From positions 8,958,442-9,022,441 of the forward strand of contig NC_069102.1 of assembly GCF_947172395.1 (NCBI RefSeq): a stretch of 64,000 bases of DNA. Direction: 5' to 3'. Below the pieces are notes generated by a model that saw nothing but the letters and a program-made list of their open reading frames with translations, ran no database searches and was not told where the DNA came from. Both the position numbers and the translations under genes were made by a program. This document shows positions 53,164-62,197 of this stretch, piece after piece. The DNA comes from Bicyclus anynana (Eukaryota; Arthropoda; Insecta; Lepidoptera; Nymphalidae). Positions within the stretch are counted from its first letter, which is position 1, and every line of letters begins with the position of its first letter.

Positions 53164-54640
53164 ACACTATCAAGTTTACCATCAAGTCTTCAGGAATTTT
53201 AGGGATGTGAGCAGTGTAAAAAAAGTCGCATTTGGTAGTGCTGTGGTCTCAACGGAGAGATGCTGAGCTCGAGTAGGTACCAGATCGGGTAAGTTTAGGT
53301 CTGGTCTGATGTTAGGGATCGGCATCGGTAAAGTCGTACCGCCAACCGATTCTGGTAGCAAACGACAGGTAGAATAAACTTTGTACATCTTACAAGCAAG
53401 ACACTTAGATGAGATCGCAGTCAAGAGCTATCTTGTTAAAAAAAATATATTGAAACCATACTCATAGCAATATTTAGATATATTTTCCACTGCCCACATC
53501 TGTAGGCGTACTGTAGACTTGACGGCAGACTTGATCGTGCGTGGCTGGCTTTAGAGAACCGTAAATATTTCGCCACTCATGCACCCATAAGTGTTGGATG
53601 TTACAGCTTAATGTAAGAGCTGTGTGTGTTGCCATTTGCAGCTTCTGGAAAGTTATTTTTCGGTGTGAATTTTGTTTGTGGGGGTAGAAATGGGCAATAC
53701 GGAATAGTTGCTTCAAGTGTATTAAGGGTTAGACTTTGTCGTTAAAAGGTACCAACACTTGCGACATTATAAGAATATGGATAAAAGATCTCTTCCTGTA
53801 ACTTTGAAAAAAAAAAACATGTAAAATTAACATGTTTTTTTTCTGTCTGTCGATTTGTTTGAGTTGATTTTTTCTAAATCATTTGATGGGTTTTTATGCA
53901 GTCTTTTACTGCTTGCTTGAAGCTTAAGCGAACTCTACAACATAAATACGAAATGTAACCGAAATCGCAAGAGAAAGCGTTGTCTTTAAAAACAGAATTC
54001 CACTATTAAGAGGCAATATTGCATTTTCTAAAAGGAACTTTGACTTTATTACATTTTTTTTATATTTTAAATCATGCTCTGACTTAAGCCTTGTTTATTT
54101 CTAAATATTACAGATTGTTTTTTTTTATTTAGTTGACAGGATTTTTTTTTTTAAAAAGAAAAAGAATATTTACCATATCTTTTATAATATGACCAATATT
54201 TCCATTGAATTGAACCTTCTTTTTGGATTTCCAACTGGTGTCCAGTTTTTTTTTGGATTTGGCACATTTGGAGCATTCGGTGCAAAGTTCCCCCTAGCAT
54301 AATCGTAGTTTAGGTGATCAAACAAAAACACGGCATCGCCTCGGGCACTGCCCTGCCACGTGTTTGTGTTGCCAGTTTAGGAGCCACGCAGTTTCCTTCC
54401 TCTTATGTTCCAAACTATGTTACTTGCGGGTTTGCTGAGTTACTTCCGGAGGTCAGAATCGGATTTTCGATAATGTTAGGAAAATCTTTCATAGTGCAGA
54501 TTTATGTTTGTTTTCTATTTTGTCTGTTTCTAGACTATAATATAGTTTTTTTTTATTTTTTCATTCATTGTAAAAATATTATGTTCTGCAGCACAAAATT
54601 TGGTAATTTTAGGTAACTATCGTGAGTGTTACTCATATTG
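53164..54640. other. spacer, possible old SINE-A at 53280-53440
   Basis: Around 53400 GAGATCGCAGTCAAGAGCTA and a T-run/A-run suggest a very old SINE-A 3' end. A hairpin, AACATGT/ACATGTT with A/T runs, is at 53810-53840. T-rich stretches dominate 54050-54260. The 100-codon frame at 54314 has no known domain. Confidence 0.3.
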
Positions 54641-54813
54641 ATTGATTATGAAACACTATTATACTATACACTATTATACGGGGCCCTTAGTCATGAGCCG
54701 GTTCTTGCATCGCGGCACGATCCAAACTGTATGGCTATACGTATGGGTTAGAAACTAGTCGGACATACTCCGACCTAATATCATGTGAGTTTTAGCCGTG
54801 TTTCATAATCAAT
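54641..54813. mobile_element. foldback/MITE with ATTGATTATGAAACAC ends
   Basis: Arms 54641-54656 and 54798-54813 are perfect inverted repeats. The interior is GC-richer. About 173 bp; no frame. Confidence 0.65.
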
Positions 54814-54825
54814 TAAAATTTGGTA

Positions 54826-54991
54826 AATCTATACTAATAAAGAGGTAAAATTGGTGGTATTGTAGGGGATCTGTCTGTCTCTGGATATGCTGAAGAGATT
54901 TTGAAAATTCTTTTACCACAGCCACGATATATGAGTGTCATAGTCTATATTTTATCACTGTATTCTCACGCGAACTGGAACTTCGCTAGTG
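54826..54991 (+). mobile_element. Helitron-type element H1
   Basis: It starts ATCTATACTAATAAAGAGGT, continues GAGTGTCATAGTCTATATTT and ends CTTCGCTAGT. It is non-autonomous. Confidence 0.65.
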
Positions 54992-55736
54992 AAACCGTCA
55001 CAAATGTATTATAAAATATTAATATATCATAATAATTAGTGTTGTTAAGTCAACATTTCCGGGAAATAATTAGATATTAGAGAGGGTAAGCCTGATTTCC
55101 GCTAAGCAGCAATTCAGGGTTCCGCTCTGAATGGTGCCGTTGTTTAAAGCACGTGAGGATTAACATGTGACGGACATAGGGCACCGTATTATCGACATAG
55201 GGCACCTTATTTTCCATGCTGCCTGCTGGTTACCTATGCCATGTAAAGCGTTGCTCTAGAGGGTGGTTTTTCATTTAAACATCAGGAGGACTAATCTGTG
55301 ACGATTTTTTCTGTAACTCGCAAGTTTGAGTTTCAAATTCACCTCTCTCACTGTATAACACGTCATTATTACTATTAAAATAGAAGGATAGTGATGAATT
55401 CGAAACTAACACAAAACAACGTTACAGAATAGTCCTCCAGATTGGGCATCAATTTGTCTCGTCTATTAATATAAAATTACAAAAATTACTCGCTGAAATA
55501 TACTTAATACAAATATATCAGGTTATACCTAAATTAGAGTAAATTAGATGCTATTTCCGTTTCTGTAATTCAATTACAATCAGTCCCTCTATTCATTTGT
55601 CGAGCTTCATCAATGGGGTAAATTGAGCACACATCTAACTGTCAATATGGACTTAGAGTCTGGTGTGGCCAGACATACTTAATTTTATGAATGACAGTTA
55701 GTCAAATTTTATGATTGTCAGCCTATTATACTTCTC
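54992..55736. other. unassigned spacer with ACATAGGGCACC direct repeat
   Basis: GACATAGGGCACC occurs at about 55172 and 55193. Nothing else is recognised. Confidence 0.3.
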
Positions 55737-55790
55737 TCATTTTTATATGACAAGTAGAAATCTCGAAATCTACTTGTCATATAAAAATGA
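55737..55790. repeat. perfect inverted repeat, 22-bp arms, 10-nt loop
   Basis: Left arm 55737-55758 begins TCATTTTTATATGACAAGTA; right arm 55769-55790 is its exact complement. It lies at the edge of an H3 Helitron fragment. Confidence 0.95.
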
Positions 55791-55875
55791 AATTTGGCAG
55801 GAAGTACTCTGTAAGAACGGATTTTGCAAGAGGGCCGGATTAAGGAGGTCTAAGGGCGGATAGCTTTCATAGTTA
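55791..55875 (+). mobile_element. Helitron-type H3 fragment
   Basis: AAATTTGGCAGGAAGTACT, GAACGGATTTTGC and GGCCGGATTAAGGAGGTC match the reversed fragments at 7.8 and 10.0 kb. Confidence 0.5.
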
Positions 55876-55883
55876 TTTATAGT

Positions 55884-56099
55884 CATCATCATCATTAACA
55901 ACCCATTTTTGGTCAATAGTAGCTGGCCCAATGTGGTTTCGTAGAGAATTAAGATAGTTGTCAGGTATGCAGGTTACCTTACGATGTTTTTCCATCGCCG
56001 TTTGAGACAAGTAATATTTAACTTCTTAAAACTGAATAATTGGAGGTACACGCCCCGGACCAGATTCGAAGGCAGAGGTGATACCACTGGGTTATTACG
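55884..56099 (-). repeat. SINE-B, internally deleted
   Basis: It runs from the (ATC)n/AACAACCCAT tail to the head near CCACTGGGTTATTACG. Part of the 3' region (GAGCTCGAGTCTCC) and part of the B-box area are missing. Confidence 0.8.
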
Positions 56100-56358
56100 T
56101 CCTGGTCCTAGGTTCGATCCCCGGCTGGGCTGCTTGAGATTTTCTTAATTGGTACAGGTCTGGCTAGTTACCACCCTACCGACATAGACGTACCACCAAG
56201 CGATTTAGCGTTCCGATACGATGTTGTGTAGAAACCGAAAGGGGTGTGGATTTTCATCCTCCGCCTGATAAGTTAGCTTCTTCCATCTTAGATTGCATCA
56301 ACACTTACCATCAGGTGACATTGTAGTCAAGGGCTAACGTGTAAAGAATAATAAAAAA
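56100..56358 (+). repeat. SINE-A lacking its A box, fused head-to-head to SINE-B
   Basis: It begins at CCTGGTCCTAGGTTCGATCC (B box) directly after the SINE-B head and continues to an AATAATAAAAAAA tail. A small deletion removes GGTGGGAGG...CCGTGG. Confidence 0.85.
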
Positions 56359-56856
56359 ATACTTATTGACTTCCTTCATTAAATGAGGTATGTCTCGCTG
56401 TCGCAGGCTATCGTTCTGAAATGAGTGTACCGTCGATACCGCGATCACGAGCTGCGTCAACGGCGTCCAACCGAGCGCCGCAGCGGCGCCGTCCCCCGCT
56501 GTGATCATTGCTCGACATTACCCCGCCCGTATTAAGCCACTTAGCTCAATCATGATTAATGTTCCGCCGAACGCGAGCCGGGGCAAATAGAAAAGTTATT
56601 TACTCAGTACGTAATTAGCCATTCACGACGAGTACGCCGCGGGTGCGAGACAACCCTGTCGCCGGCTAGACCGGCTGTCTGCATTCTATGCGTTCCGTTA
56701 ATTTAGTTTCGATGCTCCTTTTAGTATTTTCAATAAGCTCCGTCACATAGGGCTGTCGAATTATTTTTTTTATTCATGCAAAATATTTTGTCATGTGTGT
56801 GTCCATCTTTGGCTGATCTTTATCATCACACATTTGTATGATAAACATATTTAATT
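56359..56856. other. GC-rich island then AT-rich spacer
   Basis: 56440-56700 is GC-rich with no repeat match; it is a candidate conserved non-coding block. 56806-56856 is shared in reverse with 52075-52122. Confidence 0.35.
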
Positions 56857-57181
56857 AATCCTACTAATATTTTAAACGCGAAAGTTTGTATGGATGTTGG
56901 TTACTCTTTAACGCTGCTACTACTGAAGCGATTTGGCTGAATATTCGATTTTACTCTGGATTAACACATACGCTACTTTTTATCTTGAGAAAATTCATGG
57001 TTTCCCGAGATTTGCGAAAATGATATGAATGTTTGTTACTTTGTGAGTAGGGGTAGGGGTAGGGGTAGGGGTAGGATTGGGTAGGGTTAGCTTGGGTAGG
57101 CAGGGGTAGGTGTAGGGTGGGAGTAGAATAGGGTAGGGGTAGGGAATGAGTCAAAAAGAAGCTTGACCGGCTCCGCTAGTT
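56857..57181 (+). mobile_element. Helitron-type element H2 with G-rich tract
   Basis: It starts ATCCTACTAATATTTTAAAC, body GCGATTTGGCTGAATATTCG, and ends GGCTCCGCTAGT. A (GGGGTA)n tract at 57047-57143 replaces part of the usual 3' body. Confidence 0.65.
57047..57143 (+). repeat. (GGGGTA)n tract, G-quadruplex-prone
   Basis: At least five GGGGTA units occur in a row from about 57049, then imperfect GGGTAG/GGGTTAG units. On the minus strand it reads as a Pro/Tyr repeat, which is not a gene. Confidence 0.9.
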
Positions 57182-57361
57182 CCTAATATACTTGTATTAA
57201 AACGAAATAACTTGTGTTTAATTAACAGCTTTAGTGTTTTCTATGTTCTGTGTTCAAAATAGTGTCTTTATTACGTTCTTCAGTTCTTCAGTCATTCTTT
57301 AACTGTTCGTAGTGCGGACTCTGTACCAAGAGCTGAATGTGTGATATTTCTATAAATTGAT
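57182..57361. other. unassigned spacer
   Basis: Nothing is recognised. Confidence 0.3.
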
Positions 57362-57660
57362 AAAAATTTATTTATTTATTTTATTTATTTATTTAATCAA
57401 TACCCGGGAAGACATTACAGTTACCCAATTCGTCTTCCCAGGCTATACATACAGTATAATAATAGATAATTACAAACAAAATTACAAACTATAACAAAAA
57501 TAACATAAAAGGGAAAAAAAGAAAGAAAACATTAATAATTTAAATACAAAAACATTAATCAATAACAATAATGTACTTAACAATTTAACAAAACATAAAA
57601 ATGAAATGCCCGAAAAAACATCTATCATCAATCATAATAATAATTTAATGGTTTGCTTTA
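57362..57660 (-). mobile_element. probable LINE 3' end, (TTTA)n tail and terminal hairpin
   Basis: A (TTTATTTA)n run at 57367-57395 is followed by a short hairpin, GGGAAGAC and GTCTTCCC, then AT-rich sequence. The layout (simple-repeat tail, then stem-loop) parallels the LINE ends at 50.8 and 62.2 kb, but no coding part is visible. Confidence 0.4.
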
Positions 57661-58480
57661 AAATGCTTTATTTTACAGCAATTATATAAAATCTATTACT
57701 TTTAATATATTTTCTCGTTGTATTGTTGTGTTATAATTATAAAAGATCAGTCCTTTCGATTTACTTCGACGAATTTAAATACACGTATTTAATTAATAAC
57801 TAAAAATAATATAGTGTACTATTTTTAACGTATCCGCTTGCACTCGTATTTTATTTAGTACTTCTATGAGTAAATATAATAATAAATTATTTGAAATGTA
57901 TTACTATATTTGCTCCCAAATCCTACCTATCTTACTTTAATTCTATATTGAAATACGGATAAAAATGTTATGTACACCATTAAAATGTTTACCCATTGAA
58001 AAACAAGGTATATTTTCTGTGATTTTCCTTCTGATATAAAATTAGAACGTATTTTAGAAAAGAAAATCATTATCTACCCTTACGTAAACATTTCGATGCT
58101 AAACAATTTAATCCTATCGATGTATAAAGATACCCCTTCAATTTCTTATATTTTTTCCAAGGAACGAGGTAAACTGTTAATCAGATATTTTAATTGGCTA
58201 CAAAAAACATCGCAAGCTTATCTTACCTTTCTTAGAAGAGAAAAAGATTCCATTAAAATTTTCAAGCGAACTGTGTAATCATTTTTCCTAGCAAATTATA
58301 TTCGAAAAACATTTTATGTGCGTACAATTTTTATTCTTAATCCTCTCCATAAAATAGGAAAGATTTCTGAACAAGAAGCAAAGATAATAAAAGTATAATA
58401 AGTTAGCACCATAATATATTTGTAGGTATTGCAGTTTGCAACTGAAGCTTAGGTAGGTATGCTAGATCCTTAATAAGTCT
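57661..58480. other. AT-rich spacer
   Basis: No exon is recognised; the 60-codon frame at 58096 has no domain. Confidence 0.3.
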
Positions 58481-58772
58481 GACGGCCTCCGTGGCGCAGT
58501 GGTATACGCGATGGATTTACAAGACGGAGGTCCTGGTTCGATCCCCGGCTGGGCTGATTGAGGGTTTCTTAATTAGTTCAGGTCTGGCTGGTAGACTTTG
58601 GCTGTGGCTTATTACCACCCTACAGGAAAAGACGTACTCCCAAGCGATTTACTGTTCCGGTACGATGTCATGTAGAAACCGAAAGGATTTTCATTCTACT
58701 CCTAACAAGTTAGCCCGCTTCCATATTAGATTGTATCATCACTTACCATCAGGTGAGATTGTGGTCAAGGGC
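58481..58772 (+). repeat. SINE-A, lacks poly(A) end
   Basis: Head GACGGCCTCCGTGGCGCAGT, B box GGTTCGATCC, and a body with small deletions. It stops at GTGGTCAAGGGC before the usual CTAACTTGT and poly(A). Confidence 0.88.
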
Positions 58773-58879
58773 AAATACGTACACCTGCTTCTGTCTAAGC
58801 ATCAAATCACCTCTCCTATGGACCATTCAAATAGACGGTCATGAAACATTTGTCCTTAAAATACATTACAGAAACAACA

Positions 58880-59334
58880 AATCAATGTCAATGTTAGCTA
58901 ATTTATACATAAAAAGCAAAGATTTTCTAGATATTTGCAAAATAAATAAGATTATATAATTTCAAAATCTATTAAAAATCTTTTATCGTAATTAGATGAA
59001 AATTCATACAGTTTCCGCTTCCTTACATTAAATGTGACATTTTTTTAATATGTGAACTATAAACACAAACGCACAAATAACAAAGAAATTAGTAATTTTG
59101 TTTGAACGCTCATACAAATCTAACGATCATTATGTACCTACGTCTTCATTAAATCGTACCATTTAGTATGGGGCGTTTTTCAGGGATCTGCGGTAGCGCT
59201 GCGAATCTGACCCTTTAAATCCTTGTAGCTCCGAAAGTAATGATCGCAGATACCCTGTACTTTACAAAATTGCTTTACAATTAGTTTACTCTTAATTTAT
59301 ATACAATTTAAAAAACTGTCATCGTCCCTATTAA
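58880..59334 (+). mobile_element. MITE family M1, copy 3
   Basis: It lacks the left end but has the long middle (TTTGTTTGAACGCTCATACA, CCGAAAGTAATGATCGCAGA) and the right end GTCATCGTCCCTATTAA. Confidence 0.7.
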
Positions 59335-60296
59335 AAGCACCGACACTAATAGTATGAGAGAGCCAACTTAAAACTAGAGAAGTGTCCGCGCTAGTAGCTA
59401 CCTCTCGGCTGGATTCACGTCACGAACACGGCCGTTTTGTTTGCGCTTCCACCCGCTTTAATACGTAATTTGTTGTGAATGCCGCGAAATTGGCACGCTG
59501 ACAGCCCGCCTGCAATTGAAAATGTATCCGAACAGTTGTTATGCCCGCTCCCGCTGTAGGGCTGCTCGGAATATTATGATTTTCAAAACCTCTATAGCTC
59601 TGCGGTAAGTGGACTTAAAAAGGTATTGAATTCTATTTCTTTTGGACTATTGTCGTACTCGTACCCATTCGTAATATAGTAATTTCGACTACACACCCTA
59701 GGGTATGGTATTGGCATCAACATAATTATGGCTATAATTATCTTGAAAAATCCTGCAATCCGTTAATCCGTTTACAACAATCTCTAATCTCTATTTTTGG
59801 GTCGCTGATACTAGAATCTGCCTTCGCCTTCTGAATGATACTTGTAAAATCCCAATTCCCAAGGACATTACATGAAACCAATTTCGTAAAATTGTATTTG
59901 TAAAAATTTCTAAAATTTGGATTGTAATTGTATTTGTAAGTATATATTACAGTAATTTTGTAGTATTAATAGAAGACAAATGACGAATATAATTTCATGG
60001 ACACAAAGTTAGAAGCCCTTTCTTTCTTTCGACAGTTCGAAATTCTACGAAATGCGTAGTTGCCATTCTTTTGTTGGTTTGTGGAAATTGTTTGTGTTGA
60101 AATACCATATTTGTGTTAGAAAGTGAGAATGTGGAATTTCAATACAGGCCCTTCAGGCGTGGCTGTGTTTCCTGCTACCTAGAATCTAAACATCTTCGAG
60201 GCAAAAGTGGCACTTTCAAGGCATTCCTGCTACCTACAATCTAAACACCTTCAAGGCAAGCGCGTCCCATTCTAAGACCACATCATTTTTTTTAAT
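59335..60296. other. GC-rich patch and spacer
   Basis: 59390-59580 is GC-richer with no repeat match. CCTGCTACCTA-AATCTAAACA-CTTC occurs twice near 60170 and 60225. No exon is recognised. Confidence 0.3.
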
Positions 60297-60487
60297 CATT
60301 ATTTTAAGGAGCTGAGTCCATTTTGGACTATGCCGCTCCGTAAAACCTTTATAACAATGCTAATATAATTTAATTAATTTACTTAATACTTTTTCTATAA
60401 AGCTGTAACAGCGCCCTGGGCTCCTCTGACTGAGGATGTGCCAGTGCACTATTACAGCCGCCCGTCTATCTTAGTGCAGGAAATCTT
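60297..60487 (-). mobile_element. 5'-truncated copy of the 34-39 kb LINE family
   Basis: GGAGCTGAGTCCATTTTGGA, GCTGTAACAGCGCCCTGG and GAGGATGTGCCAGTGC match 33817-33995, covering the poly(A) tail, 3' UTR and the last ORF2 codons. Differences include a shortened 3' UTR, so it is an older insertion. Confidence 0.88.
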
Positions 60488-60665
60488 ATTGCTTTCAAGG
60501 AAATCAACCTTGTAGGTTCCCATATTTGCATAGCGCCTGTAACATAATGTTCGACTGTTTCTTATCCAGATTGTGGACATAGTACGTTTACTATTTGTTT
60601 TCGTGATCTTGGAATGCCCAGTTGGTAGAGGCTCCAGACATTACAATAGGTTAAGTACACGGCGT
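60488..60665. other. unassigned spacer, possibly diverged LINE sequence
   Basis: The order of words (TTATTGCTTTCAAGGA, GACTGTTTCTTATCCAGATTG, GTTGGTAGAGGC) hints at diverged ORF2 3' sequence of the same LINE type, but the match is weak. Confidence 0.3.
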
Positions 60666-60863
60666 TTAACACGTTCTCTGCTGCACTGATTTTTTAGTCC
60701 TTTACCAATACAAACGAAGTTTTTTGACCTCGTAGTAAAACTTTTTGTGGTGTGATACGAGGTTAATTGACCTCGTACCGTGCAATACGAGGTTTTTTGA
60801 CCTCGCACTAAAACTTGGTGCGGTACGAGGTAAATTGACCTCGTGCCGCAGCGAACGTGTTAT
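60666..60863. mobile_element. MITE with TAACACGTTC ends and three palindromes
   Basis: Left TTAACACGTTCTCTGCTGCA and right (reversed) ATAACACGTTCGCTGCGGCA. The interior has ACGAGGTTAATTGACCTCGT, ACGAGGTTTTTTGACCTCG and ACGAGGTAAATTGACCTCGT, each a hairpin. It is related to 44119-44276. Confidence 0.75.
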
Positions 60864-61615
60864 ATAAATATTGTCTTTCTCTCTTTATGGGAGAGTATTA
60901 TGCAGTGCCGGGAAGTGCGACTCGCAAGTGGACGGCGCGGCGCAGCGGGGAGCGTGATATTGGGAAATATTGCTTCCGCCGCGACAGAGGGCATGTTCTA
61001 TTCTATATCTACATTCTGAACAGCTATCGCTTGTCGTTGGATATGGTTTTGGTTTTTTTTTTTATATTGATAGGTACTTTTGTTTATTTACTAGCGCTAT
61101 TGCGATCCTTAGGCGTCTGCATCCAGCGAATCCCTGCGACTAGCTTGATGTCATTACCTATCTAAAAAGGGAAAATAGAACACTCATAATATCGCTTAGT
61201 TGACTGTCTGTTAATCAAGACCCTTTTCTTCGGGAACTCATGGATTAAGTTTAAATAAATATCAAATATTTAGGTCTGGAATAATTGAGAGCTGTTGAAT
61301 AAACAGTTTCCTAACGCAAATCATTTTAAAGTTACGATTATTATTTATGTCGTATTTTTGTCCCTTTTAAGGGGATTCGTACTTATCATGTACATGTTTG
61401 TAATATAGAACTTTATCAGCATTATTAAAAATATCTAACAATGAATAATCTTTTTTACTACGGTCCGTGACAAACGGACGAATTAAAGCAACAATTCCTC
61501 ATATATTGTGAAATACACAAATGAACATTGTAGTCTCAATAAGAACCTACATCCTAAGGATGATCTGCAATCTGAAAAAAAAAACGTACGTAAAGGGTTT
61601 GTAAGAGTACGCATT
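60864..61615. other. spacer with RTE remnant at 61110-61155
   Basis: CTGCATCCAGCGAATCCCTG at 61119 is a tiny minus-strand RTE piece (AGIRWMQ). The 102-codon frame at 60857 starts in the MITE and has no known domain. Confidence 0.4.
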
Positions 61616-61809
61616 TATAGCTTTGGCAAGTTCCTTGATGACACTCCCATGATATGCGGGCGACGGGAGAGGAAGGACTGCGCGGGTGTGAAGCCGTGCA
61701 CGCGGGCAGAGGGTAGGACTGCGCGGGTATGAAGTGGTGCGCGCGGGGTATCGCCTCTCGGCCCCCGCGGACCATCGGGAGTGTTACGAACGAATTTGCC
61801 AAGCTATAG
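61616..61809. mobile_element. MITE with TATAGCTTGGCAA ends and GC-rich core
   Basis: The left end TATAGCTTTGGCAAGTTCCT and right end reversed CTATAGCTTGGCAAATTCGT match imperfectly over about 36 bp. The core holds a twice-repeated GGACTGCGCGGGT-TGAAG unit (61675, 61718). Overlapping frames on both strands are incidental. Confidence 0.7.
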
Positions 61810-61894
61810 TCAGCCAACTTACAATTGTATGTCTGCGGACACTCTTATGAAAGCATTGCTTCTTGAATTTGTTGCGCTTTTGCGTAAAATAGAT

Positions 61895-62197
61895 CAATGG
61901 GGATGATGACTAGGTTTGAATATATTGATTTTTATGATTATGATACATTTGGGTAAATAAGGTCAATGTTAATTAATTTATAAATAAAGCAAAGATTGTC
62001 TAAATATTTGCAAAATAAATAAGATTATGATTTTTTTTAAATCTATTAAAAATCTTTTATCGTGATTCGATGAAAAATTATACAGTTTTAGCTTCCTTAC
62101 ATTAAATGTGACTTTTTAATATAAGAACTTTAACACACAAATAACAAAGATATTAGTCATTTTGTTTGAACGCCCATACAAATCTAACGATCATTAT
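61895..62197 (+). mobile_element. MITE family M1, copy 4, interrupted by LINE
   Basis: It begins AATGGGGATGATGACTAGG and follows the family to ACGATCATTATG, where the LINE tail (TGAA)n begins. In the 58.9 kb copy the sequence continues, so the LINE was inserted here. Confidence 0.75.

Noticed and set aside
57047..57143. Telomeric repeat
   Set aside because: The unit is GGGGTA and imperfect, not the insect TTAGG, and it is inside a Helitron.
56951..57154. 67-codon minus frame with a Pro/Tyr repeat as a protein
   Set aside because: It is a direct translation of the (GGGGTA)n simple repeat.
58491..58844. 117-codon frame as a gene
   Set aside because: It is a translation through a SINE-A copy.
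60857..61165. 102-codon frame as a gene
   Set aside because: It begins inside a MITE, runs through T-rich spacer and ends in an RTE remnant.
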